From contig WTGH01000008.1 of the NCBI GenBank assembly GCA_011523655.1, forward strand, positions 1-51,612: a DNA stretch of 51,612 bases, written 5' to 3'. Shown here one piece after another: positions 42,719 to 50,183 of this stretch. Every line of letters starts with the position of its first letter. Within the stretch, counting starts at the first letter, position 1. The stretch comes from Rhodospirillaceae bacterium. Its GTDB lineage: Bacteria; Pseudomonadota; Alphaproteobacteria; Bin65. The position numbers and the translations under genes are program-made. The notes under the pieces are model-generated. The model was not told the origin of the DNA. It did no database searches and worked only from the letters and a program-made list of their open reading frames with translations.

Positions 42719-44238
42719 CGGTTCGCCGCCTTTGGGCCCCGGAAGGTGGATTCGCGCACGGTCGTGCCACCGTCCTCGCTGGTGACGACGAAACGGATCT
42801 TCGTTTCCGGCGAGGTCACGCTCTGTGCCGGCGCGCGGAGATGGAGCCGGTATTCGCCCAGTCCGTCCGGCGGCGCGGTGACGGTCACGCGGATCGCCGG
42901 CCGGGTCGACCGGCCGACGAGGACGATCCCGGCGCCCGGTAGGCCCTCCACGGCGATGTCGAAGTGTCGTGTCGCCCGCGCCTTGTTCAGCACCTTGAGA
43001 TCGTAGCTGTTCTGGATCGCCCCGCTCGACAGTTGCACGAACAGGGTCCGGTCGTGCAGCACGCTGACGCCCTGGTCGTCGCGGGTTGCGAGGGAGACGA
43101 CCATCAGGCCGGCGACGCCGAGCAGCATGAGGAAATACAGCACGGTACGCGGCCGGATCAGCCGGTAAGTCAGCGGCTCTTTCGCCACGCGCTGCGCCAT
43201 GCGCCGCTCGGTATCGAAGGCGATCAGGTTAGGCGGCAGGCCGACTTTTGCCATGATCTCGTTGCAGGAATCGACGCACAGGCCGCAGCCGATGCATTCG
43301 AGCTGGATGCCGTCGCGGATGTCGATGCCGGTCGGGCACACCGCGACGCACTGCTTGCAGTCGATGCAGTGGCCGGTTTCACCCCATGCCTGGCCTTTTC
43401 GGTGCGGGCCGCGCGGCTCGCCGCGATGGCGGTTGTAGGTGACGACGAGGGAATCCTCATCGAGCATCGCCGCCTGGAAGCGCGGCCACGGGCACATGAA
43501 GGTGCAGACCTGTTCGCGCGCCATGCCGGCCAGCAGATAGGTCGTGGCCGTGAACAGGCCGACGAAGAAGTAGACCGATTCCGACGCTGCCCCGGCGAAG
43601 AAATCGCGGACCACCGTCGGCGCATCGACGAAATACATGATCCAGGCGCCACCGGTCAGGAAGGCGATGACGAGCCAAGCGCCGTGCTTGGCCATTTTGC
43701 GGCCAATCTTTCCGGCCGACCAGGGCTGTTTGTCGAACCGGATGCGGGCGCCGCGGTCACCCTCGACCCGTCGCTCGACCCACATGAACAGGTCAGTCCA
43801 CACGGTCTGCGGGCAGGCATAGCCACACCACACACGGCCGGCGAGGCTGGTCGCGAGGAAAAGGCCAACCGCGGCGAGCACCAGGAGGCCGGTGAGGTAG
43901 TAGACCTCCTGGGGCCAGATCTCGATGAAGAAAAAATAGCCGCGCTCGTGGTTGAGATCGACCAGCACGGCCTGGTCCGGCGCGCCGGGGCCGCGGTCCC
44001 AACGCACCCAGGGCAATACGTAGTACAGGCCGAGCAGGCCGAGCAGCGCCGCCCATTTGAGGCTGCGGAACCGGCCGCTGACCTTGCGGGGATAGACCTG
44101 CGCCCGGCGGGCGTAGAGGTTGAGGGGGCGCGGCGGCGCCCCGGCCCCGGCGCGCGCAGCCGCCTTCTGCTCGCGGACCGAGCGGATGTCGGCAGCGTCG
44201 CCGTAGTCGTGAAGCGTAGCGCTACCGTCCGGGGACAC
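42715..44238 (-). CDS. ccoG: cbb3 accessory protein CcoG (FixG/RdxA)
   Basis: CcoG is a membrane iron-sulfur protein; it has been linked to reduction of copper(II) for oxidase assembly. The 507 residues carry five to six spans, the motifs CGYACPQTVW and CTFMCPWPRF, and two ferredoxin-type sets, CIDCKQCVAVCP and CIGCGLCVDSCN. A periplasmic immunoglobulin-like C-terminal domain follows (DDQGVSVLHDRTLFVQ onward). It opens ccoGHIS, 66 bases after ccoP. Confidence 0.95.
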   Translation of the reverse strand: MSPDGSATLHDYGDAADIRSVREQKAAARAGAGAPPRPLNLYARRAQVYPRKVSGRFRSLKWAALLGLLGLYYVLPWVRWDRGPGAPDQAVLVDLNHERGYFFFIEIWPQEVYYLTGLLVLAAVGLFLATSLAGRVWCGYACPQTVWTDLFMWVERRVEGDRGARIRFDKQPWSAGKIGRKMAKHGAWLVIAFLTGGAWIMYFVDAPTVVRDFFAGAASESVYFFVGLFTATTYLLAGMAREQVCTFMCPWPRFQAAMLDEDSLVVTYNRHRGEPRGPHRKGQAWGETGHCIDCKQCVAVCPTGIDIRDGIQLECIGCGLCVDSCNEIMAKVGLPPNLIAFDTERRMAQRVAKEPLTYRLIRPRTVLYFLMLLGVAGLMVVSLATRDDQGVSVLHDRTLFVQLSSGAIQNSYDLKVLNKARATRHFDIAVEGLPGAGIVLVGRSTRPAIRVTVTAPPDGLGEYRLHLRAPAQSVTSPETKIRFVVTSEDGGTTVRESTFRGPKAANR

Positions 44239-44304
44239 GATGGCTCTCCCTCAGCCGCCTTTGCACCGGGTTCTGTTCCCGATGGCCGGTGCCGGCGGGC
44301 GCGT

Positions 44305-45183
44305 CTACTCGCCGCCGCCCAGGGCGTGGACGTAGACAGCCAGCATCTTGATGGTCTCGGCGTCCAGCCTGGCGTGCCACGCAGGCATCGCGCCCATGTT
44401 CGGCTTAGCGATCTGCGCAACGATTCCTGGTTTCGAGCCGTCCCGCAACCAGATCGCGTCGCTCAGACGGGGCGCGCCCTGCTCCCGGTCGCCCTGCCCT
44501 GTCGCGCCGTGGCAGGTGGCGCAGTGTTCCTTGTAAAGCGGCGCACCCCGTGCCGACGCCGCGCTGTCGGTCGAGCGCTTGCTCAGGGACAGGACGAACT
44601 CGGCGACATCCGCGATCTGTTCTGGCGAGAGCGTTGCATCCTCTTCGCCGCCGAAAACCGGCATTTCCGAGATGCGGGTGTCGTCTTCCTCGTTGCGCAC
44701 GCCATAGCGAATCGTCTCGTGAATTTCCTCGAGCTTGCCGCCCCACAGCCAGTCGTCGTCGGCGAGCGAGGGATAGCCGCCGGGATTGCCCGTCCCGCCG
44801 ACGCCGTGACAGGGCGCACAATTGTCGGCGAAGGCCGCCTTGCCGCCGGCCAGCGCAAAGCGCAGCAATTGATCGTTCGTGCGGATATCGGCAAGCGAGG
44901 AGTCGCGTATGCCCTGCCGGAATTTGCCCTGGGCGGCTCGCGCCGCGGCGATCTTCTGCTCGACCTCAACGCGCGAGGAGTAACCGAGCACGCCCTTTGT
45001 GTAGCCGGAAAGGCCGGGAATCGCCGGATAGAGAATGAAATAGACGATCGCCCAGGCGATGGTGGCGTAGAGCAACCAGAGCCACCAGCGCGGCAGCGGG
45101 GTGTTCAGCTCCTGGATGCCGTCCCATTCATGGCCGGTTGTGGCCTGGCCGGTATAGAGGTCTTTCTCGCTCTTGCTCGGCAT
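44305..45183 (-). CDS. ccoP: cbb3 cytochrome c oxidase subunit III CcoP
   Basis: CcoP is a membrane-anchored diheme cytochrome that feeds electrons to the catalytic subunit. The 292 residues have a span at about 33-52 and two heme sites, CAPCH (C122, C125, H126) and CATCH (C221, C224, H225). The methionine ligands are expected in SEMPVFGG and GAMPAW. It follows ccoQ by three bases. Confidence 0.96.
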   Translation of the reverse strand: MPSKSEKDLYTGQATTGHEWDGIQELNTPLPRWWLWLLYATIAWAIVYFILYPAIPGLSGYTKGVLGYSSRVEVEQKIAAARAAQGKFRQGIRDSSLADIRTNDQLLRFALAGGKAAFADNCAPCHGVGGTGNPGGYPSLADDDWLWGGKLEEIHETIRYGVRNEEDDTRISEMPVFGGEEDATLSPEQIADVAEFVLSLSKRSTDSAASARGAPLYKEHCATCHGATGQGDREQGAPRLSDAIWLRDGSKPGIVAQIAKPNMGAMPAWHARLDAETIKMLAVYVHALGGGE

Positions 45184-45186
45184 CGC

Positions 45187-45393
45187 CTAGGCCCCCGATT
45201 TCTCCGACGATCCGGTCTCAGGCGGCGGCGGGGCGGTTTCGGCCGTCCGGTCGTCTTCTCCCAGCGGGATCCGGGCGGCGCGGCGGAACCGCTCGCGGTT
45301 GGACGGCCACAGGACCCAGGCGACGATGCCGAGGAACAGCGCCATCATCCAGACGACCCAGGCGGAGCGGACAAAGGCGTAGAAATCCTCCAC
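45187..45393 (-). CDS. ccoQ: cbb3 oxidase subunit CcoQ
   Basis: CcoQ is a small membrane subunit that stabilises the complex. The 68 residues have one span (WVVWMMALFLGIVAWVLW), then a basic stretch and a proline-rich tail. It lies between ccoO and ccoP, the usual place. Confidence 0.92.
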   Translation of the reverse strand: MEDFYAFVRSAWVVWMMALFLGIVAWVLWPSNRERFRRAARIPLGEDDRTAETAPPPPETGSSEKSGA

Positions 45394-45403
45394 CGCGCGC
45401 CTC

Positions 45404-46138
45404 CTACTGTTGCAGGTCCTTGACGGTGTATTTCTTGAAATCCACCATCCGGCCCAAAATCTGGAGATAGGCGACCAGCGCGTCCATTTCGGTCAGTTCT
45501 TCGGGCTTGCCGTCGAAATCGGCGACCATCGCCTTCGGATATCGCTCCAGCAGCCCGTCGTGGTCGTGATCGCCCTCGGGATCGGCCTGGGCGATCATGT
45601 CGCCTGCGGCCGCAGCGATCATCGCCGGCGTATAGGGCACGCCGACTGCCTTGTTTGCCTGCAGGTGCCGGGCGATATCCTTGCGGCCCAGTCGGCGCTG
45701 CAGCAGGAAACTGTAGGGCGGCATGACGCTGCCGGGCTCGACGCTGCGCGGGTCGACCAGATGCTGGACGTGCCAGGCGTTGGAGTATTTGCCGCCGACC
45801 CGGGCAAGATCCGGCCCCGTCCGCTTCGAGCCCCACTGGAAGGGATGGTCGTACATGCTCTCCGCGGCCAGGCTATAGGGGCCGTAGCGCTCAACTTCGT
45901 CGCGGAACGGCCGGACCATCTGGCTGTGGCAGTTATAGCAGCCCTCGCGGATGTAGATGTTCCGCCCGACGAGTTCGAGCGGCGAATAGGGACGGACGCC
46001 CTGCACCGGCTCGATCGTCGACTTGATCGTGTAGAGGGGGACGATTTCCACCAGCCCGCCGATCGACACGGTGATCAGCGTCGCGATCGCCAGCAGGATG
46101 ACGTTCTTTTCCAGGATCGCGTGAGAGAATTTCGCCAT
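45404..46138 (-). CDS. ccoO: cbb3 cytochrome c oxidase subunit II CcoO
   Basis: CcoO is the monoheme cytochrome subunit. The 244 residues show an N-terminal span (about 12-33) and the heme site CYNCH (C67, C70, H71) in [13 protein letters not shown], which is specific to CcoO. The methionine ligand is probably in VMPPYSFL. It follows ccoN by 12 bases. Confidence 0.96.
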   Translation of the reverse strand: MAKFSHAILEKNVILLAIATLITVSIGGLVEIVPLYTIKSTIEPVQGVRPYSPLELVGRNIYIREGCYNCHSQMVRPFRDEVERYGPYSLAAESMYDHPFQWGSKRTGPDLARVGGKYSNAWHVQHLVDPRSVEPGSVMPPYSFLLQRRLGRKDIARHLQANKAVGVPYTPAMIAAAAGDMIAQADPEGDHDHDGLLERYPKAMVADFDGKPEELTEMDALVAYLQILGRMVDFKKYTVKDLQQ

Positions 46139-46150
46139 CTCCTGCGCCCC

Positions 46151-47677
46151 CTACGCGGTCGCCGCCGCACCGGCGCCGGACGGCTGAGAGGCCTCGTACG
46201 CGGATACTTGGTCGTCGGCATAGTTGCCGCGAATCGTGCGGTAGAGGTTGTAGATCATCAGCAGCGCGCCGATCAGGAACAGGATGCCGCCGAACGCCCG
46301 GATCACATAATAGGGGTGCATCGCCTCCACGGTCTCGACGAAGCGGTATTGCAGGAAGCCAAGGTCGTTGTAGGCGCGCCACATCAGCCCCTGCATGATC
46401 CCGGAGATCCACATCGAGGTGATGTAGAGCACGATGCCCAACGTCGCGATCCAGAAGTGGTAGCTGACCAGCTTCAGGCTGAAGAGCTCGCGCCGGCCCC
46501 ACAGTTTCGGCACCAGGAAATAGAGCGCGCCGAAGCTGATGAAAGCGACCCAGCCGAGGGCGCCGGAATGGACGTGGCCGACCGTCCAGTCGGTATAGTG
46601 GCTGAGCGCGTTGACCGGCTTGATCGACATGACCGGCCCTTCGAAAGTGCTCATGCCGTAAAAGCCGACCGAGGCGACCAGGAAGCGCAGCACCGGATCG
46701 GTCCGCAGCTTGTCCCAGGCGCCGGAGAGCGTCATCAGGCCGTTGATCATGCCGCCCCAGCTCGGCATCCACAGCATGACCGAGAACATCATGCCGAGGC
46801 TCTGCGCCCAGTCGGGCAGGGCGGTGTAGTGCAGATGGTGCGGGCCGGCCCAAATATAGAGGAAGATCAGCGACCAGAAGTGGATGACGGAAAGCCGGTA
46901 GGAGTAGACCGGCCGCTCCGCCCGCTTCGGGACGAAGTAGTACATGATCCCCAGGAAGCCGGCGGTCAGGAAGAAGCCGACCGCGTTATGGCCGTACCAC
47001 CACTGGGTCAGCGCGTCCTGAACCCCGGACCACAGGATGTAGCTCTTCGCGCCGACCCAGGACACGGGCACCGCCAGGTTATTGACGATGTGCAGCATCG
47101 CCACGGTGATAATGAAGGCGAGGAAGAACCAGTTGGCGACGTAGATGTGCGGCTCTTTCCGGCGCATGATCGTGCCGCCGTAGACCAGCAGATAGATCAC
47201 CCAGACGATGGTCAGCCAGATATCGACATACCATTCCGGCTCGGCATACTCCTTGCTCTGGGTCACGCCCATGACATAGCCGGTGCCGGCCAACACGATG
47301 AAGATCTGGTAGCCCCAGAACAGGAAGGACGCGAGGGCCGGGCCGCCCCAGAGCGGCGCCCGGCAGGTGCGCTGGACGACGTAGAGCGAGGTCGCGAACA
47401 GCGCGTTGCCGCCGAAGGCGAAGATCGCCGCCGAGGTGTGGAGCGGGCGCAGCCGGCCGAAGCTCGTCCAAGGCAGGTCGAGATTGAGAACGGGGAAGGC
47501 AAGCTGGAGGGCGATGATGACGCCGACGAGGAACGCCGCAATGCCCCAGAAGGCCGTCGCCAGCGTGAACTGGCGGACCACGGTCATATTGTAGGCGGGG
47601 TATTGCGCGGTGCGCGCCGTTTCGCCGGCGAGGGCGTCAACGCCGTCCGGTCCTGCTTCGGCAGTTGCGGCTACCAT
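46151..47677 (-). CDS. ccoN: cbb3 cytochrome c oxidase subunit I CcoN
   Basis: CcoN is the catalytic subunit that reduces oxygen at a heme b3-CuB centre, with the very high oxygen affinity that lets cells respire at low oxygen. The 508 residues form about twelve spans. Family segments include [56 protein letters not shown] (copper-side histidines) and [16 protein letters not shown]. An internal ATG at residue 30 is an alternative start, but the N-terminal tail is plausible. It heads the ccoNOQP operon. Confidence 0.96.
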   Translation of the reverse strand: MVAATAEAGPDGVDALAGETARTAQYPAYNMTVVRQFTLATAFWGIAAFLVGVIIALQLAFPVLNLDLPWTSFGRLRPLHTSAAIFAFGGNALFATSLYVVQRTCRAPLWGGPALASFLFWGYQIFIVLAGTGYVMGVTQSKEYAEPEWYVDIWLTIVWVIYLLVYGGTIMRRKEPHIYVANWFFLAFIITVAMLHIVNNLAVPVSWVGAKSYILWSGVQDALTQWWYGHNAVGFFLTAGFLGIMYYFVPKRAERPVYSYRLSVIHFWSLIFLYIWAGPHHLHYTALPDWAQSLGMMFSVMLWMPSWGGMINGLMTLSGAWDKLRTDPVLRFLVASVGFYGMSTFEGPVMSIKPVNALSHYTDWTVGHVHSGALGWVAFISFGALYFLVPKLWGRRELFSLKLVSYHFWIATLGIVLYITSMWISGIMQGLMWRAYNDLGFLQYRFVETVEAMHPYYVIRAFGGILFLIGALLMIYNLYRTIRGNYADDQVSAYEASQPSGAGAAATA

Positions 47678-47752
47678 ACCGGTCGGTCGCCCCCGATCTG
47701 ATGGCTTCGGGCGTCACCGGACGGCATCGAGGCACACGCCGGCAACGGATGC

Positions 47753-47758
47753 ATTGGA
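47753..47758 (-). promoter_or_regulatory. candidate -10 of the ccoN promoter
   Basis: On the minus strand TCCAAT (47758-47753) lies where the -10 should be if the FNR/FixK site at 47782-47795 is centred 41.5 bases upstream of the start (about 47747). No -35 is needed at such activator-dependent promoters. The leader would be about 70 nt. Confidence 0.5.
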
Positions 47759-47781
47759 CTCGGTTGATGTTCGCATAGGCA

Positions 47782-47795
47782 TTGACTTATATCAA
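47782..47795. promoter_or_regulatory. FNR/FixK-type binding site between ccoN and DUF2189
   Basis: TTGAC-TTAT-ATCAA fits the symmetric consensus TTGAT-N4-ATCAA with one base off. It lies in the 185-base gap between the divergent ccoN and DUF2189 genes. It is about 41.5 bases from predicted start points on both sides, the class II activator position. A second half-site TTGAT is at 47764-47768, and ATCAATTTGAT (47791-47801) is itself palindromic. Control by low oxygen through FNR or FixK is the expected result. No such regulator is in the window. Confidence 0.85.
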
Positions 47796-47817
47796 TTTGA
47801 TCCGCCCTTTGCGGACG

Positions 47818-47823
47818 TAGATT
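47818..47823 (+). promoter_or_regulatory. candidate -10 of the DUF2189 promoter
   Basis: TAGATT (47818-47823) lies so that the start (about 47830) is 41.5 bases from the centre of the FNR/FixK site. The leader would be about 33 nt. Confidence 0.5.
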
Positions 47824-47862
47824 TTTCCGGTTGACCGGTTACCTGTGCGGCGGGGCTGAAAC

Positions 47863-48672
47863 GTGGCGGTGGCAGAGGCATCGGCGGACAAACGGACGGC
47901 GCAGACCCGAACCGTCCCTTTGGGCGCGCCGTGGACCTGGCTTGCCGCCGGGTGGGAGGATCTCCGCCGGTCGCGCGGCACGAGTCTGGTCTGGGGCGCC
48001 CTTTTCGCCGCCGCCGGCCTCGTCATTCTGCTGATCCTGCATCGCTACCGGATGTACAATCTGGTGCTGCCGCTGGTAGCAGGTTTTATGCTGGTCGCCC
48101 CGCTGCTCGCCGTCGGCCTCTATCACGTCAGCCGGGAGTTGGAGCAGGGCCGGCGCGTCGATATCGGAACCGCGCTGGGCGCGTGGCGCCGCAATGCCGG
48201 CCAGGTGGCCCTGCTCGGCTTCGTGCTGGGGCTCTTCTTCCTGTTCTGGATCCGCGTGGCGACGCTGCTGTTTGCGGTGTTCTTCGGCAGCGAACCGCCG
48301 CTGGCGTTCGGCTCGGAGCCGCCGGACCTCCTCGGCTTCATCGAAACGGTTATCCTGACCGGCCGGAATCTCGGCTTCCTGGTCGTCGGCTGCCTTGTCG
48401 GCGCGGCCCTGGCGACGATCGTTTTTGCCGTTTCCGCCGTGTCCGCGCCCATGCTGATCGACCGCGACGTGACGGTATTCGAAGCCGTCCTGACGAGCGT
48501 GCGTACGGTGGAACGCAACCGGTCCGCCATGCTGCTGTGGGCGATCCTGATCGTCCTGTTCACCGGAGCGGGCTTCCTTGTCGGATTTATCGGCCTCGCC
48601 GTGACGTTGCCGCTCGTCGCCCATGCAACCTGGCACGCCTACCGGGATCTGGTGCCCCCGCAGGCCTCCTGA
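47863..48672 (+). CDS. DUF2189 domain-containing membrane protein
   Basis: DUF2189 proteins are membrane proteins of unknown function often found next to cbb3 genes in Alphaproteobacteria. The 269 residues have six to seven spans, beginning near residue 40 and continuing through LVLPLVAGFMLVAPLLAVGL, QVALLGFVLGLFFLFWI and others. The N-terminal polar part includes PWTWLAAGWEDLRRS, typical of the family. The start is GTG 47863. It faces ccoN across a shared FNR-type site, so it may be expressed with the oxidase. Confidence 0.87.
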   Translation: MAVAEASADKRTAQTRTVPLGAPWTWLAAGWEDLRRSRGTSLVWGALFAAAGLVILLILHRYRMYNLVLPLVAGFMLVAPLLAVGLYHVSRELEQGRRVDIGTALGAWRRNAGQVALLGFVLGLFFLFWIRVATLLFAVFFGSEPPLAFGSEPPDLLGFIETVILTGRNLGFLVVGCLVGAALATIVFAVSAVSAPMLIDRDVTVFEAVLTSVRTVERNRSAMLLWAILIVLFTGAGFLVGFIGLAVTLPLVAHATWHAYRDLVPPQAS

Positions 48673-48686
48673 CAGGAACGCCGCCC

Positions 48687-48848
48687 ATGTCCAATGTCGT
48701 CATGATGTTCGTCGGGATACTGGTCGCGCTCGCCGGGCTGTTCATGCTTGCGCGCGCGACCGACGACATGTTCGGCTTTGCCGGGGCGATCTTCACTGCC
48801 TTCGGCGTCCTGTTCGCCTTCGGCGTGGTTCGCCGGATGACGGGCTGA
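48687..48848 (+). CDS. 53-residue two-span membrane peptide
   Basis: I do not recognise a family. The 53 residues begin MSNVVMMFVGILVALAGLFM and hold a second span (FAGAIFTAFGVLFAFGVV), with RATDD between them and a basic end (RRMTG). The ATG at 48687 follows ACAGGAAC, 14 bases after the DUF2189 stop, so it is probably the second gene of that unit. A small accessory subunit of the DUF2189 protein or of the oxidase is possible. Confidence 0.65.
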   Translation: MSNVVMMFVGILVALAGLFMLARATDDMFGFAGAIFTAFGVLFAFGVVRRMTG

Positions 48849-49003
48849 CGGCCTGCCCGATCCGCCGTCATGGCTGGTGCAGATCGGCGGTTCCCTTCTG
48901 TAATGATCGCCACGGACCTGAAGGCAATCCGGGACGTGCCGGCTTGAATGTCCGGCCGTGCGGCGCAACTTTCCCGGAAACGCTCGAGACTCGGAGGCGC
49001 ATG

Positions 49004-49372
49004 ATGACGAGGCTCCTGTTCATCGCGGTCCTGGCCCTGGGACTCACGGCTCCGGTCGCCGGGGCTCTGGCCCATCACGGCTGGTCGTGGACGACCGGCG
49101 GCAATATCGATCTGACCGGCATTATCAAGACCGTCCGCCTGGGCAATCCCCACGGGGTCCTCAAGGTCGACGTGGAGGGCGAGGAGTGGACGGTCGAGGT
49201 CGGCCAGCCCTGGCGCAACCGGCGCGCCGGACTCAGGGACGGCGACCTTGCCGAAGGGGTCGAGATCCGGGCGATCGGCGAGCCGTCCGCCGATCTGTCG
49301 GAAAAACGGGTCAAGGTGGAACGGCTGTTCCTGGGCAAACGGGAATACGTCCTTTACCCTGGGCGCAACTGA
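49004..49372 (+). CDS. DUF6152 family periplasmic protein
   Basis: The 122 residues have a signal peptide (MTRLLFIAVLALGL to GALA) and a small beta-rich domain with IDLTGIIKTVRLGNPHGVLK and VEVGQPWRNRRAGL, typical of DUF6152. Cleavage after ALA at residue 23 would leave His-His-Gly-Trp at the mature N-terminus, a pattern (AHH) I associate with the family. I prefer ATG 49004 over 49001 because GGAGG is then six bases away. The function is unknown; a role in copper is discussed in the findings. Confidence 0.8.
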   Translation: MTRLLFIAVLALGLTAPVAGALAHHGWSWTTGGNIDLTGIIKTVRLGNPHGVLKVDVEGEEWTVEVGQPWRNRRAGLRDGDLAEGVEIRAIGEPSADLSEKRVKVERLFLGKREYVLYPGRN

Positions 49373-49376
49373 AACC

Positions 49377-49847
49377 TTGGAATCCCTGTTCGCAGCGATC
49401 GAAGGGTCGGCCCTGGCGCAGACCCTGCGGGCTTCCCGCTGGGGCTATGCCGCCGTCAACGGCGCGCATATCCTCGCAATCGCCCTGCTGATCGGGTCGG
49501 TCGTCCCGCTCAACCTGCGGCTTCTCGGCGTGTGGCGCAGCATCTCCCGCGAAGCGGTGGTGCGGGTGCTCGCACCGGTTGCAGCGAGCGGGCTGATCCT
49601 CGCCCTCATCACGGGACCGCTGCTGTTCGCGGTCCGGGCGCGGGAATACAGCGGCATCGAATTCCTGCAGCTCAAGCTGATTTTCATCGCTGTCGGGGTT
49701 CTCTCCACGCTCGCCTTGTGCCGGACCCACGGGTTTCTGCTCAAGGACGCCCCTCGCGCGCGCCTGGCCGGTCACGCCATCCTCTCGACGGTATGCTGGC
49801 TGGGCGCACTCGTCTGCGGGCGCCTGATCGCCTTCGCCGGCGATTGA
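49377..49847 (+). CDS. DUF6644/DUF2214-like membrane protein
   Basis: The 156 residues form four spans. The first holds SRWGYAAVNGAHILAIALLI and GSVVPLNLRLLGVWRS, which resembles DUF6644 and DUF2214. Histidines lie within or beside spans (GAHILA, CRTHGFLL, AGHAILS), which could bind heme or metal. The start is uncertain: TTG 49377, four bases after the DUF6152 stop, is the best in-frame choice, but it has no clear ribosome site. The tight spacing suggests coupling with DUF6152. Confidence 0.75.
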   Translation: MESLFAAIEGSALAQTLRASRWGYAAVNGAHILAIALLIGSVVPLNLRLLGVWRSISREAVVRVLAPVAASGLILALITGPLLFAVRAREYSGIEFLQLKLIFIAVGVLSTLALCRTHGFLLKDAPRARLAGHAILSTVCWLGALVCGRLIAFAGD

Positions 49848-49868
49848 CGCCGATACCGTCGGGCCGGC

Positions 49869-50183
49869 ATGGTCGAATTGATCGATACCGCCGTCCAGCG
49901 GAGCGAATGACTCGCCGGCCCCCGTTGGTCGCTGGCCGATGCGGCCATAACGCCCTTCGCCGAGCGCCTGCACCAGCTTGGCGGCCTCTGGCTCGCCGGG
50001 CGCCCCGCGGCCGACCGGTGGTGGGCGCGCGTCACGGCGCGGCCTTCCTATCGGGCGACCGCCGAGGCGCAGCGCGACCGGCCGCGCCGCCCTTCCCAGA
50101 TTGTCCGGGATCGCCCGACCGGATTGACGGCGGCCATTCGCCCTCCTGTCGGAGTCGAACCCGCTCCTGAAAAACCCGTATGA
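49869..50183 (+). pseudogene. remnant of a glutathione S-transferase gene
   Basis: Read in the frame of 49869, the sequence gives a short start ending in QRSE, a TGA stop at 49908-49910, and then LAGPRWSLADAAITPFAERL and WWARVTARPSYRATAEA. These are the C-terminal helices of a glutathione S-transferase. A single change of TGG to TGA would explain the stop, since relatives have WLAGP there. The N-terminal thioredoxin-like domain is missing upstream. The final stop overlaps the chrA start by four bases. Confidence 0.75.

Noticed and set aside
42964..47701. Two long plus-strand open frames opposite the cco genes.
   Set aside because: Both run through conserved cbb3 genes on the other strand and show no domain.
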